A stretch of 8,943 nt of DNA from contig JAEYXI010000517.1 in NCBI GenBank assembly GCA_023428515.1, positions 1-8,943 of the forward strand, in the 5' to 3' direction. Shown here one piece after another: positions 1 through 6,931 of this stretch; within the stretch, counting starts at the first letter, position 1; each line of letters opens with the position of its first letter. Under the pieces are notes generated by a model. It did not search any database, was not told the origin of the DNA, and worked only from the letters and a program-made list of their open reading frames with translations. A program made the translations under genes and the position numbers. The DNA comes from Pseudomonadota bacterium. GTDB taxonomy: Bacteria > Pseudomonadota > Alphaproteobacteria > Rhizobiales > Rhizobiaceae.

Positions 1-65
1 GCGCCCGCCTCCTGCTCCTTCAGCATCCCGATGATCTGTTCCTCTGTGAACCGTGAGGCTCGCAT
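1..65 (-). CDS. IS3-family transposase OrfA, N-terminal 21 residues (partial)
   Basis: The minus-strand ATG at 65-63 opens a frame that begins MRASRFTEEQIIGMLKEQEA, identical over its visible length to the orfA of the right-hand copy at 8601. OrfA supplies the helix-turn-helix DNA-binding part of IS3-family transposases and normally works fused to OrfB through a -1 frameshift. The coding region leaves the window after 21 codons. The start is the same as in the right copy, where a purine-rich stretch just upstream can act as a weak ribosome binding site. Confidence 0.85.
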   Translation of the reverse strand, partial: MRASRFTEEQIIGMLKEQEAG

Positions 66-127
66 CGTCCGTCTCCGTGATCGACGGACTCTACCTAAAT
101 CTGGAGGAGGATCAGGGGCTCAGGTCA
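1..127 (-). mobile_element. IS3-family element, left end (partial, runs off window)
   Basis: Read on the minus strand from 127 down to 1, this matches the element beginning at 8539 in the same order: terminal sequence starting TGACCTGAGCCCCTGAT, a short leader, then the orfA start. By eye about five of 127 positions differ between the two copies, so they are related isoforms rather than identical duplicates. The outer boundary at 127 is where identity with the right copy stops and where the response-regulator reading frame begins. The orfA product is typical of the IS3 family (IS407-like group). Only the left end is inside the window, so completeness cannot be judged. Confidence 0.9.
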
Positions 128-457
128 GCTCTTCGGGCCCACGACCCTTCGGTGCGGATCGTCGTGCTTACCGGCTTTGCCAGCATTGCGACGGCCGTCG
201 AAGCGATCAAGCTCGGCGCGCGCCACTATCTTCCTAAACCCGCCAACGCCGATGACATCGAGAGAGCTTTCGCGCGCGTAGAGGGCGACGTCTCCGTTCC
301 GCTGGAGGGCCGGCCGACATCGCTGAAGAATCTTGAATGGGAGCGCATCCACGAAACGCTGGTGGAGACAGATTTCAATATTTCCGAAACGGCGCGCCGG
401 CTCGGCCTGCATCGGCGGACCTTGGCGCGGAAGCTTGAGAAGCGGCAGGTGAAGTAG
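128..457 (+). pseudogene. ActR/PrrA/RegA-type response regulator, 5'-truncated by IS insertion
   Basis: From the IS boundary an open frame encodes 109 residues that read as the C-terminal part of a RegA/PrrA/ActR-family response regulator. This family is the cytoplasmic DNA-binding partner of the RegB/PrrB/ActS redox-sensing kinase in alphaproteobacteria. Counting from the first codon after the IS, the conserved receiver threonine is at 15 (VVLTG) and the conserved lysine at 37 (YLPKPA). The Fis-type helix-turn-helix at the C-terminus (NISETARRLGLHRRTLARKL) lies at 84-103. Full-length relatives are around 180 residues, so roughly 70-75 N-terminal residues, including the phosphorylated aspartate, are missing. 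An in-frame ATG inside the IS at 53 could give a chimeric product, but it would still lack the phospho-acceptor site. Family assignment is secure; function is probably lost. Confidence 0.88.
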
Positions 458-919
458 CAGGCCGCCGGTTAGCGCCAGGACAAGACATTGGCTCTCTTCC
501 GGATAGCTGACGTTCGGCTTTGCGCTCCCATTTCGGCCATTAATCTAGCGACGGCATCGGCCGAAAAGCGGACATCAGCGACTTGGGGCTCAAAGGCCCC
601 TTTGCGCCACTTGCGGACGTTAGGAGCGGGCCGGAAAACATACATCTACTAGACGAGGCCGCCCTGCTCTATGACACTGCTAACACAGTCGCAGTGACCG
701 AAACTGTCACGCCTGCATACCCGGAGGCGGCCGACCGCCGTAGGCTCGGCAGCGAATCCTTCCAGCCGAGATACTGCGTCGCTAGTCAGGTCCCGGTCGA
801 CGGAAGACTGCACACGATACCCGTCCGGCCGGAGCTTGTGCAGTGCGTCTAGTGATCGTAGCTCGACCAAGACCTTAACGGACTATCGGTCGTCTTTGCA
901 CTCATGGGGACCCCGGCGA
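458..919. other. Intergenic stretch without a convincing gene
   Basis: This 462-base gap separates the broken response regulator from the 3' end of the DUF2971 gene. Open frames of 73 codons (minus strand, 649-870) and 89 codons (plus strand, 583-852) exist, but neither shows a recognisable domain, a clear ribosome binding site or a similarity I can name. In GC-rich DNA such frames are expected by chance. The stretch may be degraded sequence left by earlier rearrangements. One short hairpin at 585-600 is listed separately. Confidence 0.5.
585..600 (+). terminator. Possible weak hairpin terminator
   Basis: GGGGC and GCCCC pair across a six-base interval (a sixth, wobble pair is possible), and the stem is followed by TTT. 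The T run is very short and the hairpin lies about 130 bases past the response-regulator stop, so this is only a weak candidate for an intrinsic terminator. Confidence 0.2.
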
Positions 920-1876
920 TCAGAAGAACGGCTCGGCTAACAATTCCGACTTGCGGAGCGGAAGACTGAGGCCATGGCGCTTCAGCGTCTTCTCGATCAG
1001 GTCGTGCAGCCATGGCGGCGCGAACGGTGAAGGCACGACGCCTTGCACGAGTTCGTGGAGATCGACTTGCAACATCAACCCCGCTGGCGGGTCCTCGATC
1101 GAGAGCCGCTTGAGGACGGCGCGGACCTCCGCCTCGTGCGCAAGGGATTTGCGTTTGGTGTAGATGCGCTCGTAAGGGCCTGCGAACGCAGTCTTGAAGT
1201 CGAGATATTGGACGTGGGCGACCTCGACATCGGCCGCATCGCCGAGAGCGTTTTCGAGCGCTTCGGCCGTTGTCTGTATCATGACTCCCGGCTGCGGCGG
1301 CGGGCAGTAGAGCCGCCAGAGCGCTTCTGACTCGACGCTGTTCCCATGCCAGCAATTCGCGAAGGTGCGGTGGCGTTCGCGCTCGACACCCATCCGCATT
1401 TCGCTGAGCAGCCGCGCCGATTCATTCACAAGCTCCTCTTCCGTCGGCGGTTCAGCGCGTCCCGGAACGGTGCTGATCGCCTCGCGGAAGAACGAGAGGT
1501 AGTGGTTGTCCCAGACCGCTTGGCGCTCAGCAAGGCCTGACGCGAATTCGAACGGGTCGCCCAACTTGTCGGAGCGTGCGAAGAAGAGGGTGCGATCCTC
1601 CAGCAGCGACAGAAACTTCGCGAGATCCATGTAGCGCCAGAGCTTCTGGGTCGGGACGCAGCGTCGGTCGGCGTGCCACGACCAGTAGATGTGCGAGGCT
1701 AGCCCGACGAGTGTGTTCTGGCAGCACGCCCCGACATAGGTTGGCGCGCCGTCCGCGTCATAGCCCGCGAGTGCGGGTTTGGGTGCGATGATCTTCATGC
1801 CGCAGCGGCCACAGACGTCGTAGGAGTGGTAGACGAGGCGGCGGAGGGCGGGCGTGAAATTGACGTTCGACTTCAT
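920..1876 (-). CDS. DUF2971-like protein with N-terminal cysteine-rich segment
   Basis: The 318-residue product has two parts. Residues 1-75 carry CGRCG (Cys22, Cys25) and ACC (Cys51, Cys52), spaced like a small zinc-binding knuckle. From about residue 79 the protein follows the DUF2971 pattern: LWRYMDLAKFLSLL at 79-92, LGDPFE at 105-110, FANCWHGNSVESEALWRLY at 172-190, and KRKSLAHEAEVR at 242-253. DUF2971 proteins are of unknown biochemical role and turn up in bacterial accessory regions, some next to defence genes. There is no signal peptide or membrane segment, so it is probably cytoplasmic. The ATG at 1876 is the only start that includes the whole cysteine-rich part; the ribosome binding site before it is weak. 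It is transcribed away from the OLD/UvrD operon, its start 143 bases from that operon's, so a shared regulatory region and a functional link are plausible but unproven. The zinc-binding idea is inference from cysteine spacing. Confidence 0.8.
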   Translation of the reverse strand: MKSNVNFTPALRRLVYHSYDVCGRCGMKIIAPKPALAGYDADGAPTYVGACCQNTLVGLASHIYWSWHADRRCVPTQKLWRYMDLAKFLSLLEDRTLFFARSDKLGDPFEFASGLAERQAVWDNHYLSFFREAISTVPGRAEPPTEEELVNESARLLSEMRMGVERERHRTFANCWHGNSVESEALWRLYCPPPQPGVMIQTTAEALENALGDAADVEVAHVQYLDFKTAFAGPYERIYTKRKSLAHEAEVRAVLKRLSIEDPPAGLMLQVDLHELVQGVVPSPFAPPWLHDLIEKTLKRHGLSLPLRKSELLAEPFF

Positions 1877-2019
1877 GGCAGGTTGAGCTTCTCAGGCGGC
1901 AGCGAACAGGCTTCAAACCATAGAGACTGACACGCGTCAGGGCGAGCGAGAGCTTTGGAATAAACAATCCCAGATTGCGTGTTCTGCTAGTAGTGATAGG
2001 CTCCGACGCGGGGGGATGC
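1877..2019. promoter_or_regulatory. Divergent promoter region between DUF2971 gene and OLD/UvrD operon
   Basis: This 143-base segment must hold the start signals for both the leftward DUF2971 gene and the rightward nuclease/helicase operon. It is visibly richer in A and T around 1955-1975 than the genes either side. No confident -35/-10 pair can be assigned by eye. It carries the inverted repeat at 1927-1940. A G-rich run (GGGGGA, about 2011-2016) sits four to five bases before the GTG at 2020 and may serve as the ribosome binding site. Confidence 0.55.
1927..1940. promoter_or_regulatory. Candidate operator: CTGAC-N4-GTCAG inverted repeat
   Basis: CTGAC and GTCAG form perfect five-base arms around ACGC. 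Extending inward gives seven-base arms with a single mismatch, close to a 14-base palindrome. It sits about 50 bases upstream of the DUF2971 start and 80 bases upstream of the nuclease start. The position suits a dimeric repressor acting on both promoters. No dedicated regulator gene is adjacent, so the binding protein is unknown. Confidence 0.35.
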
Positions 2020-4119
2020 GTGTATATTTCTGAGATCAAGATAGAGAATTTCCGGCTGTTCGGCGCGGGTAGCGATGCCTTTGTGCTGCCGCTCAAGCCG
2101 GGTCTCACCGCCCTTGTCGGCGAAAACGATGCGGGCAAGACGGCCGTCATCGACGCGCTGCGGTTCGTCCTCGGCACGCGTGATCAGGAACTGCCCCGCA
2201 TCGAACCCACGGACTTCCATCGGCCATCCGGCGGCGAGCAGTCGGAGCAGATCAGCATAAGGCTAACGTTCAAGGCGTTGACGGTTCACGACCGAGCGGC
2301 CTTCTCCGAGTATCTGACCTACCTGACATGTGGTGACGGCACCGACACGGCCCTGATCATCACTTGGATCGCACGCCGCAACACAAAGGAAGGCGTGTCG
2401 CGCCGAACCCTGCAGCCGGAGTTGCGTACAGGAGCGAACGGCGACGGTCCGGTGCTCGATGGCGGCGCACGCGCTCTCCTGACGGCGACATATCTCCGGC
2501 CACTGCGCGACGCGGAACGCGCGATGAGCGCTGGCCGCGGATCGCGCCTCTCGCAGATCCTCCAGCACACGAAGGAGATCAAGGAGACGGGCGTCGCTTT
2601 CGACGCGAAGGCTGGGCCGCCCGCGGATCCCGCAACGCTCAGCGTTCTAGGCGTCGGAGACTACGCGAGCTTCCTCTTCGGAGACAGCGAAGGGATCAAG
2701 CAAGCACGCAAGAAGCTGAACGAGGAATTCCTCAAACCGCTCTCCTTCGCCAATGACCTACTGAATGCGCGGATCGCCGTCAGCGGCAGCCGCGACGATG
2801 CGGTTCGCCTCCGTCAGCTTCTCGAAAAACTCGAACTCGCGCTCGTCGCGTCCGAGAACGCGGATGCCGCCCACACGCGGGGCCTCGGGTCGAACAACCT
2901 CCTCTTTATGGCGTGCGAGCTCCTGCTGCTCGCGGCAGAGAGCGACGGCTTTCCGCTCCTCCTCATCGAGGAGCCCGAGGCGCATCTGCATCCGCAGCGT
3001 CAGCTTCGCCTCATGGCTTTCTTTCAGGAGCAGGCCGACAAGGTCCGCGCCGACGGTCAGCAGATCCAAATCCTCGTCACGACCCACAGCCCGAACCTCG
3101 CTTCGGATATCCGCCTTGATAACCTGGTCATGATTGAGGGTGGCCGGGCCTTCCCGATGGGGCCGGAGCAGACGCAACTCAGCGCGTCCGACTATCGCTT
3201 CCTCGAGCGGTTCCTCGACGTCACGAAGGCGAATCTCTTTTTCGCCCGCGCCGTCATGATCGTCGAAGGCGACTCCGAGACGATCCTGCTTCCGGTCATC
3301 GCGCGCCTCCTCGGGCGTGACTTCCACCAGTACGGCGTTTCCCTCGTGAATGTCGGCGGCGTTGGTCTCGGCCGTTTCGCCCGGATCTTCATGCGCAAGA
3401 ACCCCGAAGCTTCAGGTGTCATCGGCGTTCCCGTGGCGTGTGTCACCGACCTCGACGTCATGCCGGACCAGGCGCCCTGGATCGTCGGCAAGCTGAAAGA
3501 CGGCGAAGAGGTCCCCGCTATCAAGAAAGGCGGTCGCCAGTGGCGCAGGAAGGCGGACTTCCCCAACGACAAGCTTGAAGAACGCCGGAAGGAACGCCGC
3601 GAGAAGGCGTCAGGCCAAAAGGTCGAAACCTTCGTCGCCGGCGATTGGACGCTCGAATTCGACCTAGCGCTTCACGGCCTCAGCCCGGAGGTTTGGCTCG
3701 CAGCTCACATGGCCTTCGAAGACGACAGGCTCGTTGAAGGGAAGACCACGAAGAAGGTGGTGGCCGAAGAATGCGAAGCCGACTTCAAGGCGCTCGTCGA
3801 GCGGGAGCTAAGCTCCGAAACGTTCGCCTCACACGTATACGCGTTGTTCGAGAAGGACAGAGCCTCGAAAGCGATAGCGGCGCAATATCTTGCGGAGCAT
3901 CTGGAGTGGCTGATCCGGGAAAAAAAATGGACCGCGGCCGGCCTCCTGAAGAAGCTGCCGCCCTACGTCATTCAAGCCATCGAACACGTCACGGAGTCGT
4001 TCCCGAAGGGGGAAGAATTTGGGGACAACGCACCAAAGGACGACGGAGCGCCGGAATCGGAGGACGAACTTGCAGCCGATGGTCTCGATCCCGAGCCGGA
4101 GGAAGAGGAGGCCGTATGA
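2020..4119 (+). CDS. OLD-family ATP-dependent nuclease (Gabija GajA-like, class 2 OLD)
   Basis: The 699-residue product has an N-terminal ABC-type ATPase and a C-terminal TOPRIM nuclease, the OLD architecture. Walker A is GENDAGKT (34-41), the signature-like GLGSNN is at 288-293, Walker B LLLIEEPEAHLHP at 313-325 and the H-loop TTHSPN at 354-359. In the TOPRIM part, IVEGDSE places metal-binding Glu416 and Glu420, VTDLD places Asp477 and Asp479, TLEFDLAL is at 544-551, and Lys617 is a candidate for the conserved late lysine. A basic, charged stretch (about 505-534) and an acidic tail (665-699) flank the last motifs. I chose GTG 2020 because the protein then opens VYISEIKIENFRLF, the usual OLD N-terminus; TTG at 1975 would add 15 unconserved residues. 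A UvrD-like helicase gene overlaps it by ATGA, as in Gabija, where GajA nicks DNA and is held inactive by nucleotides until phage replication. It is longer than the 578-residue Bacillus GajA, so it may be a divergent subtype or a related OLD/helicase system. Confidence 0.9.
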   Translation: MYISEIKIENFRLFGAGSDAFVLPLKPGLTALVGENDAGKTAVIDALRFVLGTRDQELPRIEPTDFHRPSGGEQSEQISIRLTFKALTVHDRAAFSEYLTYLTCGDGTDTALIITWIARRNTKEGVSRRTLQPELRTGANGDGPVLDGGARALLTATYLRPLRDAERAMSAGRGSRLSQILQHTKEIKETGVAFDAKAGPPADPATLSVLGVGDYASFLFGDSEGIKQARKKLNEEFLKPLSFANDLLNARIAVSGSRDDAVRLRQLLEKLELALVASENADAAHTRGLGSNNLLFMACELLLLAAESDGFPLLLIEEPEAHLHPQRQLRLMAFFQEQADKVRADGQQIQILVTTHSPNLASDIRLDNLVMIEGGRAFPMGPEQTQLSASDYRFLERFLDVTKANLFFARAVMIVEGDSETILLPVIARLLGRDFHQYGVSLVNVGGVGLGRFARIFMRKNPEASGVIGVPVACVTDLDVMPDQAPWIVGKLKDGEEVPAIKKGGRQWRRKADFPNDKLEERRKERREKASGQKVETFVAGDWTLEFDLALHGLSPEVWLAAHMAFEDDRLVEGKTTKKVVAEECEADFKALVERELSSETFASHVYALFEKDRASKAIAAQYLAEHLEWLIREKKWTAAGLLKKLPPYVIQAIEHVTESFPKGEEFGDNAPKDDGAPESEDELAADGLDPEPEEEEAV
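4106..4111 (+). promoter_or_regulatory. Ribosome binding site for helicase, inside the nuclease gene
   Basis: A consensus AGGAGG lies four bases before the ATG at 4116. It is formed by the glutamate codons of the nuclease's acidic C-terminal tail. With the ATGA stop/start overlap this predicts translational coupling of the two genes and fixes the helicase start at 4116. Confidence 0.75.
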
Positions 4120-6131
4120 CCGAACCCTTCCAGCGGCAGCCGTTCGCGATCGCCGAGGAAGACATCGCCTGGGCTTCTGAGTTGATGGGCCTTGGCCCCG
4201 ACGGCTTCGCGAAAGTCGGCGATGACGAAAGCCGCCTCGCCGCGATCCGCAATATGGATACCGTTGACTTTGAGGCGTGCCCCGGTAGCGGAAAGACGAC
4301 CCTGCTCGTCGCCAAGCTCGCGATCCTCGCAAACCGCTGGCGGCATTCCCGCCAGGGCATCTGCGTCCTCTCCCATACGAACGCGGCCCGGAATGAGATC
4401 GGCACGCGTCTCAGCGCCTCCCGCGTCGGCGGTGCCCTGCTGCGCTATCCGCACTTCGTTGGCACGATCCATTCGTTCGTAAACGAGTTTCTGGCGGTGC
4501 CGTGGCTCCGTTCCAAGGGCAATCCAATCAAGGCGATCGACACACAGATCGCGCTGCGGGAGCGCATGAAGCGGCTGGACCGGAAGTGGAAGGCAGCGAT
4601 GGATGCCCGAAGGCTTTCAGAGTTTTCGCTGATGTACGAGCGCATCGATTATACGGCCGATAACAAGGGCAAGCTCGGGCCGGAAACCCCGATGGTGCAG
4701 GCCATGGTCGCGGCGACCAGAGCCTCCAGCGAGGCGGGATATTTCTGCTACGATGAGATGTTTGTTTGGGCCAATGAGCTTCTTGATCAGCGGCCCGACG
4801 TCGCCGCGGCGCTTCGTGAGCGCTTCCCCTTCGTCTTCGTCGACGAGGCGCAAGACAACAGCGAACTCCAGTCGAGCCTTCTGTACCGTGTGTTTCTTGA
4901 CGGCGGAAACCCGTCACGTCGTCAGCGCTTCGGCGACTCAAATCAGGCCATTTACAACGGCGCCTTCGATCAGAGCGGCGCGAATACGGACCCGTTTCCG
5001 AGCGCGAAGAAGTTCGACCTGCCGCGCAGCTATCGCTTTAATCAGGCAATCGCCGACCAGGTGAAAGGTCTCGGCGTCTTGCCGCAACCGCTCATCGGCT
5101 CGGGCCCGAACTCATCAGGTATCACAGCCGAGTCGAAGGCTCCGATGGTCTTCCTTTTCGACGACGATACCGTCGAGGACGTGCTACCGCGTTACGCGTC
5201 GCACCTCGTCGAGCAATTCGCTATCGATGAACTAAGGGCAGGAACCTACGTTGCAGTAGCAGGTGTTCACGAGTCGGATCGCACGGAACCCGTCCCATGC
5301 GCTATGGGCGACTACGCGCCGCAGTATGATGCAGCATGCGCCCGCCGTGACGCCTCCCAGGCCACGTTTGCGCAGTATCTCGCGCGCGCCCGCTTCGAGA
5401 TGGGGGGGGCGGGCAACGTCTTCCCACTGGTCCATGCGACCGCCTCGGCTGTGCTTCGGCTGGCGAGCATCGCTGGCGCAGACCTCAGTCTCTATAGCCG
5501 GAAGTCACCGCATAGGCGCGTACTCGAACTGCTCGACGGCAACGCGGCGAACTACAATGGGCTCGTGGAACTGATTCTCAGTCGGAAAGGGGATATAGCA
5601 AAGGAGGAATGGGAAGTGACCGGGCGCGCACTCGCCATCTCCGTTGCGGAGGCCATCGCGGAAAACGCCCTGTCTGCCACGCATGCGTTTCTCGCTTGGC
5701 CCGAACTCGGCAGTGGCGCGGAGCTTGAAGCAGCAGTCGCCACTCCGCGCACCGACAACCTGTTTAGCTACCCGCATGACGAACCGAAGGTGCACATACG
5801 CCTCGGCTCCATTCACTCCGTCAAAGGCGAGACCCACACGGCAACGCTCGTACTGGATTCCTTCTACTACGGCCACCACCTCAGCGAACTGAAGCCGTGG
5901 CTTCTCGGCGTGCGCTCGGGCGGCATGAAGAACGAGATCAAGATGGAGGGGCCCCGGCTACTCGGCCGATTGAGACTGCACTACGTCGCCATGACGCGGC
6001 CCTCGCATCTGCTTTGCATCGCCATGAGGAAGGACGCCTTCACCGACGTCGAGCTTGAGGTGCTGAAGGGCCGCGGCTGGCAGATTGTCGACTGCTGCGC
6101 CATGCGGCAGGCCGCCGCAAAATCCGCATAG
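4116..6131 (+). CDS. UvrD/Rep-like superfamily 1 helicase (Gabija GajB-like)
   Basis: The 671-residue product carries the motif set of an SF1A helicase in order: Walker A ACPGSGKTT (54-62), VLSHTNAARNEI (motif Ia), GTIHSF, motif II FVDEAQD (Walker B Asp243-Glu244), motif III GDSNQAIY (273-280), motif IV LPRSYRFN (302-309), motif V IHSVKGETHTAT (566-577) and motif VI HYVAMTRP (622-629). All catalytic motifs look intact. The glutamine of the usual Q motif is not obvious: the matching place reads DDESRLAAI (36-44). In Gabija, GajB is the partner of GajA, an ATPase thought to sense DNA ends or single-stranded DNA and deplete nucleotides, thereby releasing GajA. Start at ATG 4116 is supported by the overlap with the nuclease stop and the AGGAGG before it; an upstream in-frame extension to 3771 lies wholly within the nuclease gene. 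The Bacillus GajB is about 494 residues, so this one carries extra sequence, largely between motifs IV and V. Confidence 0.9.
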   Translation: MTEPFQRQPFAIAEEDIAWASELMGLGPDGFAKVGDDESRLAAIRNMDTVDFEACPGSGKTTLLVAKLAILANRWRHSRQGICVLSHTNAARNEIGTRLSASRVGGALLRYPHFVGTIHSFVNEFLAVPWLRSKGNPIKAIDTQIALRERMKRLDRKWKAAMDARRLSEFSLMYERIDYTADNKGKLGPETPMVQAMVAATRASSEAGYFCYDEMFVWANELLDQRPDVAAALRERFPFVFVDEAQDNSELQSSLLYRVFLDGGNPSRRQRFGDSNQAIYNGAFDQSGANTDPFPSAKKFDLPRSYRFNQAIADQVKGLGVLPQPLIGSGPNSSGITAESKAPMVFLFDDDTVEDVLPRYASHLVEQFAIDELRAGTYVAVAGVHESDRTEPVPCAMGDYAPQYDAACARRDASQATFAQYLARARFEMGGAGNVFPLVHATASAVLRLASIAGADLSLYSRKSPHRRVLELLDGNAANYNGLVELILSRKGDIAKEEWEVTGRALAISVAEAIAENALSATHAFLAWPELGSGAELEAAVATPRTDNLFSYPHDEPKVHIRLGSIHSVKGETHTATLVLDSFYYGHHLSELKPWLLGVRSGGMKNEIKMEGPRLLGRLRLHYVAMTRPSHLLCIAMRKDAFTDVELEVLKGRGWQIVDCCAMRQAAAKSA

Positions 6132-6423
6132 CGGCTACCTAGCGTACGCGACGAAACGATAAAATGCACCAATGACGCATGGTAAGAAGCCGCCCGCGGT
6201 CGCCATGGTGCAAGCGAATGACGCGAAGGTGCACCATCGGTCTGCCACCGGCCCCGATTGCGCCGTTGGGCTAGTGATGGGCATCTCCCGCCTCGATGAC
6301 CGGCTTGGGGTGGGAAAGGGACAGGCAGCTTTCAAGGCCGGGCCTGCTGTAGCAGACGCACAGCGACCGGCTCTCGCTCCCAATGACGGCTTGCGAGGCG
6401 GTTTGTGCCTCGTTTTGGGTTGC
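6132..6423. other. Intergenic stretch with short repeats, no gene recognised
   Basis: Between the helicase stop and the end of the HxlR gene lie 292 bases with no supported gene. Frames on both strands (such as 6135-6383 minus) show no domain I can name. The first 110 bases contain a repeated AATGACGC (6171-6178 and 6217-6224) and several TGCACCA/ATGGTGCA elements, described separately. Transcription from both sides converges here, so a terminator is expected, but no stem with a T run is visible. Confidence 0.5.
6205..6237. repeat. Inverted repeat ATGGTGCA / TGCACCAT, 17-base spacer
   Basis: Perfect eight-base arms at 6205-6212 and 6230-6237 flank a spacer that contains AATGACGC. A further TGCACCA followed by AATGACGC and ATGGT occurs at about 6165-6183. 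The repeated unit could be a stem-loop in the transcript tail of the helicase operon, or a remnant of a repeat or protein-binding site. Its role is unknown. Confidence 0.45.
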
Positions 6424-6861
6424 TCACGGCCTGTCGTTTCTTTGCGTTCGGTCGAACGTCGCTCGCGCCGCGCGAAAGCTGTCCACGTTCTCGACGATCC
6501 ACGTCCACAGGGGCACCATTCGGACCAGCAGTTCTAGGCCTGTCTCGGACAGTGCATATTCGACGTGAGGGACAACCTCTTCAAAGTCGTGGCGGATCAC
6601 CAACCCGTCTCGCTCTAAGTGTCGGAGTGTGCGTGTCAGCATCCGCTGAGTAACGCCGTGCATTCGCTTAGCGAGCTCCGAGTGGCGCAACTGTCCGTAT
6701 ACGCCAAGAGTGTGGATAACACCGAGAGACCAGCGATTGCCTGCATGCGCCAATACCTCTCGCCGCACCCCGTCGTCATCTTCCTTAAGGCCGTCGCAAA
6801 CGGTCTGGGAATATTTGAGGACGTCTTCTCTACTTAGCGATCTGACCCCAGTATCACGCAT
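6424..6861 (-). CDS. HxlR-family winged-helix transcriptional regulator
   Basis: The 145-residue product has the HxlR fold pattern: GNRWSLGVIHTL (41-52), recognition region RHSELAKRMHGVTQRMLTRT (59-78), then LRHLERDGLV and a wing with VPHVEYALSETG. HxlR proteins are dimeric DNA-binding repressors or activators in the cytoplasm, and several respond to electrophiles, quinones or aldehydes through an N-terminal cysteine. Here Cys22 is the only cysteine in the protein. An upstream ATG at 6909 is in frame, but the ATG at 6861 has a good AAGAAGGG ribosome binding site five to six bases before it and leaves room for a shared promoter; the longer form would nearly abut the divergent gene. The neighbour at 6932 is an NmrA-like oxidoreductase, a common divergent target of HxlR regulators, so autoregulation and control of that gene are likely. 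Confidence 0.9.
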   Translation of the reverse strand: MRDTGVRSLSREDVLKYSQTVCDGLKEDDDGVRREVLAHAGNRWSLGVIHTLGVYGQLRHSELAKRMHGVTQRMLTRTLRHLERDGLVIRHDFEEVVPHVEYALSETGLELLVRMVPLWTWIVENVDSFRAARATFDRTQRNDRP

Positions 6862-6888
6862 GTACCCTTCTTTCGCGTTCGCCGATGA

Positions 6889-6910
6889 GTTGCCAGATGA
6901 ACGCGGCAAC
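6889..6910. promoter_or_regulatory. Candidate HxlR operator in divergent promoter
   Basis: Perfect six-base arms GTTGCC and GGCAAC are separated by ten bases, giving a 16-base centre-to-centre spacing that suits a winged-helix dimer. The site lies in the 70-base gap (6862-6931) between the HxlR and NmrA-like starts, 22 bases before the latter. Binding by the adjacent regulator is inferred from position alone. Confidence 0.5.
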
Positions 6911-6931
6911 CGGAATTGAACGAGTCAGAAT

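Noticed and set aside
583..870. Small genes on either strand in the gap before the DUF2971 gene
   Set aside because: No recognisable domain, no good ribosome binding site, and the frames overlap each other; chance frames in GC-rich DNA explain them.
1975..2019. TTG start for the OLD nuclease
   Set aside because: It adds 15 residues without family similarity; GTG at 2020 gives the typical OLD N-terminus.
2758..3327. 189-codon minus-strand frame within the nuclease gene
   Set aside because: It is antisense to the Walker B and TOPRIM motifs, whose plus-strand reading is unmistakable.
3771..4115. In-frame upstream extension of the helicase (115 extra codons)
   Set aside because: It lies wholly inside the nuclease gene in another frame, encodes an arginine-rich sequence without domain character, and the ATG at 4116 has a consensus ribosome binding site.
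6862..6909. Longer HxlR start at 6909
   Set aside because: It would cover the inverted repeat and most of the divergent promoter; the ATG at 6861 has a much better ribosome binding site.
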